Position numbers and translations under genes: made by a program. From Prillingera fragicola (taxonomy: Eukaryota > Basidiomycota > Tremellomycetes > Trichosporonales > Trichosporonaceae): a DNA stretch of 64,000 nt. Below, in pieces: positions 1-12,464 of this stretch (the first letter of the stretch is position 1; every line of letters starts with the position of its first letter). The stretch covers positions 2,852,001-2,916,000 of the forward strand of contig BEDY01000001.1 of NCBI GenBank assembly GCA_002335605.1. Direction: 5' to 3'. Below the pieces are notes generated by a model. That model saw only the letters and a program-made list of their open reading frames with translations, was not told the origin of the DNA and did not search any database.

Positions 1-108
1 CCCAAACCCCATCACACCTCCCTAGCTCGCCATCAGTTGCCTTCCCCACCCCACCCCTCCTCGTGCACTGCCTGCACGAACCCAGAATAGCCTCTAACAC
101 GTCCACAG

Positions 109-510
109 CAAACCGCCCGCAAGTCCACCGGTGGCAAGGCCCCCCGCAAGCAGCTCGCTGCCAAGGCCGCCCGCAAGTCTGCCCCCTCTGCCGCTACCGG
201 CGGTGTCAAGAAGCCCCACCGTTACCGTCCCGGTACCGTCGCTCTTCGTGAGATCCGTCGCTACCAGAAGTCGACCGAGCTCCTCATCCGCAAGCTCCCC
301 TTCCAGCGTCTCGTCCGTGAGATTGCCCAGGACTTCAAGACCGACCTCCGCTTCCAGTCGTCGGCCATCGGCGCGCTCCAGGAGGCCGCCGAGGCCTACC
401 TCGTCTCGCTCTTCGAGGACACCAACCTGGCTGCCATCCACGCCAAGCGTGTCACCATCCAGCCCAAGGACCTCCAGCTCGCCCGCCGTCTCCGCGGCGA
501 GCGCTCGTAA
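109..510 (+). CDS. H3: Histone H3, 3' exon (5' partial)
   Basis: Core nucleosome histone H3. The exon opens after an acceptor (CTAAC branch at 93-97, CAG at 106-108) and reads from Q5 ([16 protein letters not shown]) to the C-terminal RRLRGERS and TAA at 508-510. The first exon (M-A-R-T-K) is not in the window: no ATGGC(C/T)CG occurs in bases 1-108, so the gene is cut by the window edge. The 133 residues contain the modifiable K9, K14, K27 and K36 equivalents and the histone fold. The tail reads [16 protein letters not shown], two residues longer than the usual KSAP-ATGGVKK, so numbering after P30 shifts by two. The helix segments [12 protein letters not shown] and [11 protein letters not shown] are of fungal type. 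A plus-strand gene, convergent with the next gene, with 269 bp between the stops. Confidence 0.95.
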   Translation, partial: QTARKSTGGKAPRKQLAAKAARKSAPSAATGGVKKPHRYRPGTVALREIRRYQKSTELLIRKLPFQRLVREIAQDFKTDLRFQSSAIGALQEAAEAYLVSLFEDTNLAAIHAKRVTIQPKDLQLARRLRGERS

Positions 511-779
511 GCGTCTCGGCTTTGTGCTCGAGCTGCGTAGCTGCTGCCATTGCGACCGCTGCGCACTACTACAAGTATGCCTAGTATGCCGTCCTTACAC
601 CTAGTGTGACCGGCTTTCTCTTTCGCTTTTCGCTCTTCTACTTTCGCATACCCTTTCAATAGGCGGTCTCCTATCGTAGCCGCCAATGCCTATGAATTCC
701 TGTATTCTATTCGTACATCGGCGCACGCTGCACCAGCTACCTAACTACAATGCGAGGTCACACCTCTCTAGGCGGTAAT

Positions 780-1734
780 CTACGACGCCTCAGTCTCCTT
801 GGCTGCACCGGCTTCCTTTGCAGCAGCGTGCTGTATCCGCATAGCCTTGATGCTCTCCAACATGTCCCTCAAGGCCGCAACCTCGACGCGCGCGCCATAG
901 AGGCCCAACGCCGGCTCACCGCCTTCTGTCCGCAACGTCGCGGCGAGGGGGTGTGGGATGCCGCTTGCCGGCGGGGGTCGCAGGACCGAGGGGGCTGCGC
1001 GCGTCTCGTGCAGGTAGTAGACTGTTTGACGAAGGATGTATTGGATTTTCTGGGTAGGTTAGCACCAGTGGAACGAGTGCACGGTGCCAAGCCGTGCGGG
1101 GGCGGGGGAAGAGACATCGCCGATGCCACGGTCACGGAGACCCCCAACGCCCGGTGACTCGACAGCGACGCGGGTGGCGACAACGACGTTCCATGCCCTT
1201 CCATCGCCACTGCCCCCTGCCGACTCGGAGCCGAGATCGAGACCGAACTCGACGACGACCGGCGACCAGCCCCTTCCTTTCGTCATGACTCACATCCAAA
1301 GTCGACATGTAGTGCTCCACAGCCCTGCGTGCAGCCATGCCCGAGGCCTCGTCGTTGGCGCCGCCAGTTCCCGGGGAGACGAGGTGGGCGAGCACGGGCT
1401 TGATGTCGAGGAGCAGGTCCGGGACGGCCTGGGGTGTTAGTTCGTCAGTGGGAGTGGGAATGGGCGTGGGAACGTCGAGGAGCGGGAGAGGGAAGCGGGG
1501 AGCGTGGCGACGAGGCGGGAAGGGAGCTGGAAAAGGTTGACGACCCCGTTGCTAGGCCTTCATTGGGGACAATGGCGAGGAGAAAGACAACGTGCTGGAC
1601 ATGACGAGGAGTGATGACGACCCTCTTGACTTGCAGTCGAGACGCACCTTTTCCACATTCGCGAGCGCAGTCATGAGAGAGTCCGTGTCGAGCGCGAGAA
1701 GCTCGAGGGGGTCGGCCTCCTCATGGTCTGACAT
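780..1734 (-). CDS. Putative Mediator complex subunit 11 (Med11-like)
   Basis: Three-exon model on the minus strand: 1648-1734, 1294-1428 and 780-1049, giving 163 aa in frame. Intron 1 (1429-1647) has a GTGCGT donor and CTAAC...CCCCAG end; intron 2 (1050-1293) has GTGAGT and GCTAAC...CCCAG. Both are long for this window. The protein starts MSDHEEADPLELLALD, then predicts three amphipathic helices: ALANVEKAVPDLLLDIKPVL, AARRAVEHYMSTLDKIQYIL running into RQTVYYLHETR, and ARVEVAALRDMLESIKAM. This three-helix order and the 160-residue size fit Med11, the Mediator head subunit that pairs with Med22, but the identity is inferred from pattern and spacing only. An alternative is another small coiled-coil protein such as a kinetochore subunit. 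The leader just upstream carries a (CAA)5 run. Confidence 0.5.
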
Positions 1735-2149
1735 GACGAGGGTTGTTGTTGTTGTTGTGTGAGGATGGTGGGAGGATGAGTTGGAGGTGGTGAAATTCAG
1801 TTCCGTTCTCTCATGTCCGGTGTTCCTTCATCTGCCAATGTTCATCAATGCAAGCTTTCCTCATTTCCTACAGTCCAGCTGGCGTCTGACTGCCGCGCCC
1901 ACCGGCGAGCGATGCGCTGTTTGACATGCCCATGCAACAGTATCAGTCTGCTTAGGAGCAGGCAAGAGCTCTGGCCCTGCAGCACAACAACAACAAAGAA
2001 AGACAGGTATCATCATCACAACTAATGGAAAGGCATTACACCGGCCGAATGGATCGAGGGGAGGAACAAAACACAGTAGAGGGTGCGCAGCCAGCCTAAG
2101 GCTCGGCGTTGCGCATGCAGTTGGAGCATGCAAATGGGGCTTGGTGGTC
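1735..2149. other. Intergenic: Med11-like promoter/leader and 3' UTR of the DUF3602 gene
   Basis: No coding evidence. On the minus strand, just upstream of the ATG at 1734, there is a (CAA)5 run (1743-1757 as TTG repeats on the plus strand), and a second CAACAACAACAA stretch lies near 1985-1996. The rest is presumably the terminator of the gene starting at 3150 and the promoter of the gene starting at 1734. Confidence 0.5.
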
Positions 2150-3150
2150 TTAACGAGCTGGAGCAGCACCTCCGTCCCTACCAGTGGCGCGACTGAGGGA
2201 ACGTAGCATGCTGCCAAATACACTTGTATTGCCTGCAGGCGAGGAGCCGCGACCGCGGTCATCGGACGCTGTCATATTGCCAGCACCACTGTAGAGTCAG
2301 CCATGTACTGCGAGACAAGCTGGGAATTACTCACCCGCGTCCACCGGCTCGCATGCGGCCGTGGTCTTTGGCAGCCATCTTGAGGTGAGCCTCGCGCTCC
2401 TCGAGAGAGAGCTGGGCGAGGTCGACGGGGGTGAGGTCAGTGCCCACACTGCCGGCACCACCGCGGCCAGACGTGTGTCTGTACAGTCAGCAGAGCGGAC
2501 AAGGAGACAGATTACACGTACGGGTGCTTGGCGTCTTGTTCGTCAAACTTTTTCTTGACGCCAGCCTCGTAGAGGTCTTCCTGGACACGCCGAGACATTT
2601 GCTCCTCCGACTCTGTCTGCTCCTCGATAAGGTTTCCGTAGCCACCGCGGCCCGAGTGACCGGGCAATATGGAACGGCGGGTCTGGGACGCCTCGCGGCG
2701 CGAGGGCGAGTCGTTGGTGCGCACAGCAGAGCGCGAGCGCGAACGAGAGGCAGTAATGTTGCCGACACCACCGCGGCCGGTGGTAAACGGCTGCTCGGCC
2801 TGGCGACCACGGCGCTCGGCAATGAGCTTGTCCTGGAGCGCATCCTCCTGGGCCTCTTCTATGGCTTCGCGCTTGGGATCACGAGACGGCGAGCGAATAT
2901 TGCCAGCGCCACCGCGACCAGAGTGGAAGGCGGTGATGGGGGTCTGAACCAGATCAGTACTGTGCACAGCACATCGGTGGCAACTTACACGCTCAGCTGA
3001 GACGCCACGGGCACCACGGACCTCGCGGCCGCGCTCGGCTCCAGGGGCAGCATCGGTGTCGGGCCCCTTGCTGATGGAGCGGACGAGGTTGCCGGCGCCG
3101 CCACGGCCAGTGGAGATGAGCGGGTCGCGACCACGGGGCTCTTCGCTCAT
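2150..3150 (-). CDS. DUF3602-family (GRGGAGN repeat) protein
   Basis: Four exons: 2989-3150, 2522-2943, 2335-2478 and 2150-2288, giving 288 aa. The introns are 43-46 nt, all GT-AG. The protein is hydrophilic and carries six spaced copies of a G-R-G-G-x-G-N motif: STGRGGAGN (about residue 13), HSGRGGAGN, TTGRGGVGN, HSGRGGYGN, SGRGGAGS and RGGGAGN near the end. This repeat defines the fungal DUF3602 family, whose molecular role is not established. The spacers are Ser/Arg-rich or acidic, with a helical QERE/EEAQEDAL-type segment in the middle, and no membrane segment or signal peptide is visible. The start is the first ATG and opens MSEEPRGRDPLIS, a normal family N terminus. All three introns fall at or inside a repeat, suggesting growth by exon duplication. 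Confidence 0.85.
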
Positions 3151-3572
3151 GCTGCCTGTGTAGTGTTAGAGAATCGGTGGTGGCAAAAAGGGGGGTGTGT
3201 TGAAGGGGAGTGGGTAAAGGTCGAATCCAAAGCCAGTGGCGTGATGGTTGATGAGGGAGGGTTGCAGTAGACAGGAAGCGGAGGCGGATGGAGATGTACG
3301 GATTGGGGACCCGATGGCGGAGGGGGGTATAGCAAGTGTGCTTGGCACAGCGCACTGCAGCAGAGGAAGGGCTGATGCTTCTGAGCCCTGCCCTGCCCGA
3401 GAGGAGAGAGAGATTGGCGTCGGGATGTGGTGGTGGCCCAAAGTCTACGGTGGAGTGATAGATACAGTGGCCAAACCTCGCTATCTTGCCTCCACTTCTC
3501 ATTGGTCGAGAGCCACCTCCCACCGCAAAGCCGAGCTTTGTCTCCCATCGGCGCCCACAGTCTTCCCGCCGT
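3151..3572. other. Intergenic: upstream region of the DUF3602 gene
   Basis: No convincing coding sequence on either strand. CCAAT-type boxes occur (ATTGG at about 3502), together with pyrimidine-rich stretches on the minus strand near 3400-3470, typical of a fungal promoter and leader. Confidence 0.4.
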
Positions 3573-4044
3573 CTACGCACATGCGCTCATGCTAAGCGTC
3601 TCTGGCCCGCTGGGAAGGGAGAGATAAGGTGGCGTGTGGAGTCTCCCACCGCGAGAGCCGAGACACATGCATGCGGGAGAGTTCGGAACTGGGAAAAAAG
3701 AACCAACCACAGTTCCACTGGCCATGTTGTCCTTGCCCCGCAAGCTTATCTCTGCCCAGCGCACGAGGATCGCCGTGCGTAATACCCAGACCACGCTTTC
3801 ACCAATGAGACGGCCGAGAAGGGTCGCTACAAAGAGATCGACACAGCAGATAAGCACGAAAACACTCACGGAAAAAAGATCGTCCAGAGGGGTCGTCGCG
3901 TCCGGGTGACAGAGCGCGGTGCATCTTGTCCCGCAATGAGACCGAGTGTTGACTCGTCGTGCTAAGCCGGCTCTGCCGCGTGTCGGACTTGTTGATGTCT
4001 GCTCCCCCGACCAGTGTAGGCTGTGGACTAGTTGGTATTGGCAT
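3573..4044 (-). CDS. Candidate small spliced gene, unknown product
   Basis: A possible two-exon gene: 3870-4044 and 3573-3826, with a 43-nt intron (GTGAGT donor, TTTGTAG acceptor) that joins two open frames to give 142 aa. Exon 1 opens MPIPTSPQPTLVGGAD, has an A at -3 of the ATG, and encodes a hydrophilic S/R/D-rich segment. Exon 2 begins with a hydrophobic stretch, TLLGRLIGESVVWVLRTAIL, that could be one membrane helix, then becomes low-complexity. There is no family match I recognise and the C-terminal part looks weak, so the true 3' end may lie earlier. It could equally be a long 5' leader of the DUF3602 gene. The support is the canonical intron that keeps the frame, nothing more. Confidence 0.25.
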
Positions 4045-4361
4045 GTTGTGTGTTGAAAGGTAAAGCACGCTGGCTGATCGACATAAATGGATGCTCTGTG
4101 CTATTGCGGACTTTACGCGTGCCTAGGGTGCCTTTGCAGCTTCCGAGCAGCTGAGGAGCCCCCCTTTGACTTCAGGCGCACAACCGCCGGCGGGGGAGCA
4201 GGGTACGGGGGTAAAAAAATAATAGTGCAAGAGTTAGTGGCAGTGTGGCATATTGGTCGTTACTAATGCATGTCATGCATGCCCCTGTGGACAACTGGAA
4301 AGCGCGTACTATGTAAGGAAGGTATTAGGTGGTCGTCGTCTCTATATCATCTGCTAGGTCT

Positions 4362-5908
4362 CTACGCGTTGGTGGAGCCCTCGGGAGTAGTGTCCTCGGC
4401 GGCCTCGACGCGGGTCGCCTCGTGCGACTTTTCGCCCATGGGGCTCGCGTTCTGCTTGGGCGAGGTCATTGGCATAGCAGTGAGAAGGAGCTCGGGGTCG
4501 GCGCCAACGTAGTCGTATGCGTACTCGCCAAGGAAGGCGTCGTCGATGCCGACAATCTCCTCCTCCTCGGAGCAGCGGAGACGAAGTCCAGGGATAAAGT
4601 GCATGATCCAGAGGAGGATCGAGGTCATGACAAAGGCGTACGCCATACCAGCAGTCGCATCAGCAAGCTGGTGACCGAGCTGAATGTAGTGGTGGTCAAA
4701 CCAACCCCCGGGAATCTCGGTGACACCGTCAAAGCCAGCGACCGAGGCCTGGGCAAACAGAGCAGTGAGGACGCAGCCGACGTAGCCACCGACACCGTGA
4801 GAAGCGAAAATGTCGAGAGCCTCGTCAATGCCGAGGAGGAACTTGATCTTGGTGGCAAAGTTACAGGCGACAGCAGTGACGAAACCAATGGCAACGGCAG
4901 CGGGGGCACCGACGAATCCAGAGGCAGGAGTGATACCGACGAGACCACAGATGGCGCCGGAGCAGAAACCAACGGCAGAGAACTTGCGCTCAAGACGCCA
5001 GTCGAGGAGCATCCAGGTAAGACCACCAACCGAAGCCGAGAGGTTGGTAACAATGCAGGCCTGGACAGCGCGGAGGTTGGCCGAAAGAGCACTTCCACCG
5101 TTGAAGCCAAACCAGCCAAACCAGAGGAAGACGGTGCCGATAACGATGAACGAGGTGTTGTGGGGCTTGTACGCGAGGCGCTCGGTGCCGTAGCCGCGGC
5201 GCTTGCCGAGGTAGAGTGAAATGGCGAGAGCAGCGGTACCGGAAGAAATGTGCACGGGGGTTCCACCAGCAAAGTCAAGACCACTGCGCGGGTTAGCTTG
5301 TTGTCATGCATGTGTTGGTTGACTTACCCAAGAACAAAGGACCAACCGGCGGCGTTCCAGGTCCAGCAGGCGAGGGGGCAGTAGACAATGGTGAGCCATG
5401 CAAAGAGGAAGACCATGACGGGGCCAATCTTGGAGCGTTCCGCGAAACCACCGATGGCGAGGACCGAAGTGATCATGGCAAAGCAGCCCTGGTAACAGGC
5501 GAAAAGAAGAGCAGGGATGCGGCTCGAGCCAGCCGAGGGTGCCTCGAGAACACCCTTGAGGCAAAAGTAGCGAAGGTCACCGATAAAGGCCGAGGCGCCG
5601 TCCGAGAATGCGAGCGAGTAGCCCCAGAAGAACCACTGGAAGGATGCGACGGCAATGCCGGCCATGGACAGGAAGATCATGCTCAATGCGTTCTTGCGAC
5701 GCAGGAGACCAGAGTAGAAGAGACCGACGCCAGGGACCATGATCCACACAAGAGCCATGGCGGTGATGACCCAGGCCATGTCACCGAGCTTGTAGACAAT
5801 GGGCTCGCCGTCGGCATCGTAGGCGACTAGACTGCCTGAAGCGTCATATGTGACGTTCTGTTATGTGTGAGTGGCGGTACAGAGTAGGCCTGGATGACTT
5901 ACAACCAT
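4362..5908 (-). CDS. Ammonium transporter (Amt/Mep/Rh family)
   Basis: High-affinity ammonium uptake channel of the plasma membrane. Three exons: 5903-5908 (only ATG GTT), 5328-5857 and 4362-5283, giving 485 aa; introns of 45 and 44 nt, both GTAAGT. The mini-exon is supported because it restores the usual fungal N terminus MVNVTYDASG. Family signatures are visible: GDMAWVITAMALVWIMVPG with FYSGLLRRKNALS (about residues 27-58), DFAGGTPVHISSG at 182-194 with the pore histidine H190, and the second pore-histidine segment FASHGVGGYVGC near residue 341. About eleven membrane helices follow the family plan, with an acidic cytosolic C tail. Fungal members respond to nitrogen limitation and some act as ammonium sensors for filamentation. 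Whether this is the Amt1 or Amt2/Mep2 type cannot be told from sequence alone. Confidence 0.95.
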
Positions 5909-7866
5909 GTTGAGAATATGAGAAAGGAGATGAATGTGGAGAATGGGGTTAACGCAAGGTGCGACTGCGACTTAAGAATGTCTGACGAGGCTGGGGCACT
6001 GGGGCACTGGGTGGTGGCCATGGTGGCAGAATGGGCTGAACCGGAGCGACATCGGGACCACTGCCATCCGCTTGTGCGTGATTGGCCATAAGAGTCTACT
6101 TGGCACTGTGCACATGCTCGAGGGACGATAAGTCGTGTGTGATAAGAGAGCTGCTCTATGCGGGGGGACTGCACAGCTGCAGAGCCACAGAAACATGCAC
6201 CAGAAATGGCCACCGATACCAAATGCACCGACCACGCAAGGATTCAGGGTCCAGGCCCACCGATAAGGTCAGGGCGTGGCAGACCCAGTGAGCTGGTCCA
6301 AGCTGCACAAGGAGCTTATCTCTTGGCCACTTGGAGTCGGGTGATACCGCGTACACCATACAGTATGCAAACTGGTGGACGTAGAGTCCCTCTTGCTCGT
6401 CGGTCCGAAGACGCGGACTTAGGAAACACTACTCAACGGCTGCGGAGAGTGTCCGCCGGGAATCCGGGGATCCGTGCGGGGATACCTAGCCCCCTGAGTG
6501 GACGATCACTTTGTGAACAGGCCGCCGCTGTACGACCGCTATTGTCGACTGCGCCAGATAACAGTCGTGCCAGTAAAGTAGAATGCCATCGTCGACGTCC
6601 TGTTGGACAGCCATTCCGAGCCGGTCCGTCAAGCTTGCTGACGCACTTCTGTGTAGAGTGCCTGACCCAGTTTTTGCTATCTGAGTACTGTCTTTGTCGT
6701 TGCCCCGGTGTAGCATCGTTCATGATGGCTATGAGCTCGCGTGAGTTGGGTATTCTGATTCTTGGGGGACTTTCACTCAGGCAGTGACTGTGAACACGGT
6801 AGATGCCAAGGTGAGCTGACAGGCTGTCTGTCAACGGCCATGACACAAACAGGCGAAAGCCTTGTCCTAAAGAGTACGTACTGTAGGATCTATTGATTGC
6901 TCTTCAAATACGATTTACGTGCTCTCGGCCTGGCTAAAAGTGGGCCGAGACGCATTCTTTCATGGCTGCCGGAACACCGCGAATACGATTTGGGCCATTC
7001 CCACTTGATGCACTACGAGCAGAGCGACAACCAGAGTTTCCGGTCGCGTGGTTGTCACTTCCCACAGGCGACCATGAACCGGACATGGAACGGGGTGTTA
7101 CCGGAAATGCTGATCTTCATCAGTCCTAGCTAGCGTGCATGAAATCTGGCGATATAGCCCCTACTCGACTGCTCGAACCTGAACGGACTTTTGATGTCTT
7201 TAAGGCGAATTGTCTGATATTGTGAATTTGCAGTCCTTTCAACCACACCTGAGTACGCCATAGCCCGACTGCAGCTTACGCACACCGCATTATACCATTT
7301 GAGGCAGCAAGACCACTGCGGTCAATGAGCAACAGCGCAAGCAAGCGGAATGGACACTATGCCTAAAGCCCACACGACTCCAGCACCTCTCAGTGAGACC
7401 GAGCGAGGTACTGGAGCTCAAGCCGAAACACGGCACTGGAACGAGCCGGGACAGCCTCAGCTGTCAAAATGCTCGCCGAGGATCACAGCTTGCCGCTTCC
7501 ACTCACTCACGCTAACATGGTGGTTGTCTCGGCGGGGTCCGAAGGTGGCTACACATTTGGTTGACAAGTTTCTCCAGGCTGGAGGAGGGATTATCCGCAG
7601 CTTCGCTGTTGTTCTGAGACCCCTCCTCCAAATTCTCGCATGGCATGCTGTGTCCTGCCAGGCTGAGGTGCGGCAGTGGTAAGCAGTGTTCTTTGAGGTG
7701 TGAGTATAGGACAGTAGTGAGCTCGACGGGTTTGACACGATGATAGGATCCATGCAAACTTAGCTCTACCTTGTATTGGACGGCTCCATTACCCTGTGGG
7801 AAGCGCGTCTTGCCTCTCGGCGTGACTGCAGAGTATCTCATACACACTAGCTCGCTCAGCCAGCTT
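5909..7866. other. Gene-poor spacer (about 2 kb) upstream of the ammonium transporter
   Basis: No ORF here shows coding character, a family motif or a supported intron. Open frames are short, overlap on both strands and start with non-ATG codons. Composition is less GC-rich than in the flanking genes. GATAAG-type motifs (for example AGATAAGCTCC read on the minus strand near 6310-6320) would fit nitrogen control of the transporter by GATA factors, but single hexamers are weak evidence. No repeat ends or tRNA were seen. Confidence 0.4.
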
Positions 7867-9069
7867 CTACTTGTCGCCCTTTTGCTCCTCGAGGCTCATC
7901 GCAATGGCGCGGGCGATGGCAGCCTCCTCGTCCTCTTCGTCATCGTCCTCGCCCATGAGCACGTCGTCGTCACCGCCCTCGCCGCGCGAGAGCGCCATGG
8001 CGCGCGCAAGCATAGCCTCCTCGTCATCGCCGTCCTCGTCTCCCGGTGCCTCGGGCACTGTCGAGTCGTTGGCGTTGCTCAAGGGTGCAGTCACAGCATC
8101 GGGAAGGCCGGCAGTATGTCCAGCCTCGGGGTTGCTTGGCGCGACAATGTCCTGGGGGACGACGCCGACCTCGGTGGTCGTAGGAGCCGACGTCTCGCCG
8201 GTCTGGCGCGCCTCCCGCTCCTGCGCCTCCTGCAGCGACATGCGCAAAGCCATTGCCAGCTCGGGGTCCGAGGACGGGTCAAACTCGTCGCCGCCCATGT
8301 CACCACCGCCTGATCCGGATGCTCCAGCGCGCTCGGGGTCGTAGAGAATGGGCGACTGAGCAATCACGTCCGAGAGAAGATGGGGGCCTGGGGGTACGGA
8401 CACGAGGTGGCTAAGGTGTCAGTACCGTTGGACGCAACAAGACTTACGACTCGCCACCACCAGCGGCTTCTACCAGCGCGTTGAGCTTGTCATCGTTGCC
8501 CATGCCCTCTTCTCCAAACGTCACGAGGTCGATAAGCACATTGTTCTTACGCAAGCGCTTGCCAAGCTTGACGAGCTCCTCTTTCGTGTCCTCGAGTGGC
8601 GAGCCGACAAACACGACAACGCGCTGGCGCTGGTTCTTGTTCTCGCGGTGCTTGAGAGCAAGCTGCGCAATCTGAATCGAGGTGATCAGGTCGGAGACGC
8701 CACCAATCTCCGCCTTGTTGAGAGCCGACAGCAGCTTGCCAATGTCGTTGGTGGGGGTGACGAGGAGTGATGGGCTGTGCTGTTAGAGCTGCGCAGCTGC
8801 GTCGAGACGTACGACTTGCCTGCCATGGTCATCAGACCGACAGCAGACTCGGGGTTCGAGTCAGTCTTGGCAGAGAAGACTGCTGACACCGCCTGCGACT
8901 GCGCTTGGAAGCGTGTTGGCGTGTAGTCGCCATTCCTGGAGGAGGTTAGTGTTGGTCAAAGCAATAGGGGTTTAGTCGCACCTCATGTACTCGGAGTTGT
9001 CGAGCCTGCTGTCAGCAATGTCTTTGAAAGGTAGTGAACTTACACTAGCATGCAAGACTCGAGTGGCAT
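7867..9069 (-). CDS. RPN10: 26S proteasome regulatory subunit Rpn10 (ubiquitin receptor)
   Basis: Rpn10/S5a binds polyubiquitin chains on the 19S regulatory particle. Five exons: 9044-9069, 8982-9005, 8813-8935, 8448-8774 and 7867-8410, giving 347 aa. Introns are 37-46 nt, all GT-AG, and the first two exons are only 26 and 24 nt. The N-terminal VWA domain starts MPLESCMLVLDNSEYMRNGD and includes AVGLMTMAGKSPSLLVTPTN and RVVVFVGSPLED, covering about residues 1-190. The C-terminal half carries three ubiquitin-interacting motifs: DPELAMALRMSLQEA (about 215-229), EEAMLARAMALSRGE (about 298-312) and EAAIARAIAMSLEEQ (about 329-343). Acidic linkers separate them. Three UIM-like motifs exceed the single UIM of budding yeast Rpn10. 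It shares a roughly 760-bp divergent promoter region with actin. Confidence 0.97.
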
Positions 9070-9829
9070 GGTGACTGTTGGTTTGTTGTTGGTGGTGGTG
9101 AGCAGAAGGATGGGTTGCGCGTCGTTGGCGTCATCTGGCTGCTGGCGGAGGTGGGTGATGAGTGCCACAAGTGGTAATGCCGAACCCTCATTGTCCCCAT
9201 GTGCGAGTGCCCAGGCTCATTCACCCACCCCCCACCCTGACGCCCCGAGCGTCACTGCTGCCGCTGGCGCTGCTGGCTGGCCCCCGAGCCTGCGCAGCGC
9301 ATTGCCTCGCTGGACCTCTGGTCGCCCGTCCCGCAACCCATCTCCTCTTTCCTTGTTCTCTTCGTCTTTCCATCCATCCTTTCAACTCGTTAAACTGCAG
9401 GCTCTCGTCGCCAGCATCTACACTACTACCCCTCTCTACCCTTCCTACTACCCCCTTTAGGTGAGTCGCTTTTCAACACCTCCATCGCAATCAGCTTGGG
9501 AACATTGCTGGCTCGGGGATCAAATCGCACGGATACGATGCAGTGTCACTACACCATCAGACGTCCAAGACGTCAATTCTCCTGGTGTAGCCATCCGCCT
9601 CGTGACCGGAGACATATGGAGGAGGCGCGGGTGCGATCTTGGGAGGTGGTGTCACGAACGGCCGGTGTGACTGGCTCCACGTCGACGCCGTTGCCGTGGC
9701 GTTTGTCCCGCCCGGCGGAAAGCGTAGATGTGCATCCACGATGACCCCGAGCATCCAAGTGCCGCAACGCATTGCACAGACCAGCGCTGACCTTTGACTC
9801 TAATTTGCCGATACAGATACTCTTTCATC
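9070..9829. promoter_or_regulatory. Divergent promoter region between RPN10 and actin
   Basis: Holds the start regions of both genes. On the plus strand, CT-rich sequence from about 9340 to 9460 is typical of strongly expressed fungal housekeeping promoters and is where actin transcription probably begins. No TATA box stands out. ORFs inside it are short and lack family features. Confidence 0.5.
9461..9816 (+). other. Probable 5' leader intron of the actin gene
   Basis: A pyrimidine-rich leader (about 9370-9460) ends CCCTTTAG followed by a GTGAGT donor at 9461. The 3' end is a GCTGAC / CTCTAAT branch region and GATACAG ending at 9816, fourteen bases before the ATG at 9830. The 356-nt span is long for the window but fits a leader intron, which actin genes often have. 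No transcript data are available here. Confidence 0.45.
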
Positions 9830-11641
<1,812 letters not shown>

Positions 11642-12464
11642 GCGCCAGGCGCCACAACGCCGACGGAAGGTTTCCCCTTGCCTGTGCCCAGCGGCAGCGA
11701 CGACCTCCACCACGTGGGAGAACGACGGTTCTAAGATATATGCGATGCAAAAAGGTTGTGCGATGCAAACTGCGGCCTGGGAAGGTTGTCATCGTCTGGT
11801 CCGAAGATGGGGCAGGAAGTGGAGTCACGTCCACCCAGCCATTGAATCCTCTCCTCCGTCTCACTGCAGTAGCTGGGCTCCCCAAAATCACTGGACTAGC
11901 CTCTAGCCTTCTCATTCATGTCTCTGACCCTCTCCTCGACACTCGCTTGTGTTTGGAGCAATGGGCCGTATGGTGATTCGGTCGGGTTCGAGGTCAATGC
12001 AGGTCACGCCAAGCTCAAACTTGTCCAAGTCTGAATACTTTTCACTCATTACATGTTCCAAACTACGAGTCTACTCATCTTCCCGGAACGCATTGACCAG
12101 ATCCCACAGAGGAGGGAGTCGATGGGGTGGTCTTGGAAACGGGATCCATGTCTAAAGGAGGGTACAGACAGTGCAAGTCCGTTTACACCTGTTAATTGAC
12201 ACCTCCCAACTGTCCCATTATGACGGCTCCAAGCTGTCTGCGACACAGCCAGTCATACTCTGCACCCTTCTCATCAGTTCAAGTGACACTACCACACTGC
12301 GCACTGCCATGGGAGCTGCGGTTCGGTACCAGCGAAGCTATTTGCGGCAACCGTTCCTGACAAGGGCTGCCCGTGCCGAGCGCGCCGGGTGGAGGTCATA
12401 CCTAAACGCGTGTCGAGGCCATCTACGTCGCATTCACCATCCCCCCCACGCACACGCGCACACG
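11642..12464. other. Intergenic: actin 3' UTR and upstream region of the next gene
   Basis: No coding sequence is supported. The open frame entering the next gene from 12171 contains earlier in-frame codons but reads low-complexity R/H-rich sequence before the chosen ATG at 12465, so I treat it as leader. Confidence 0.4.

Noticed and set aside
12171..12464. N-terminal extension of the 638-aa membrane protein
   Set aside because: It reads R/H-rich low-complexity sequence, and the membrane-proximal start at 12465 has a normal topology; I could not exclude the in-frame ATG at 12309 but see no support for it.
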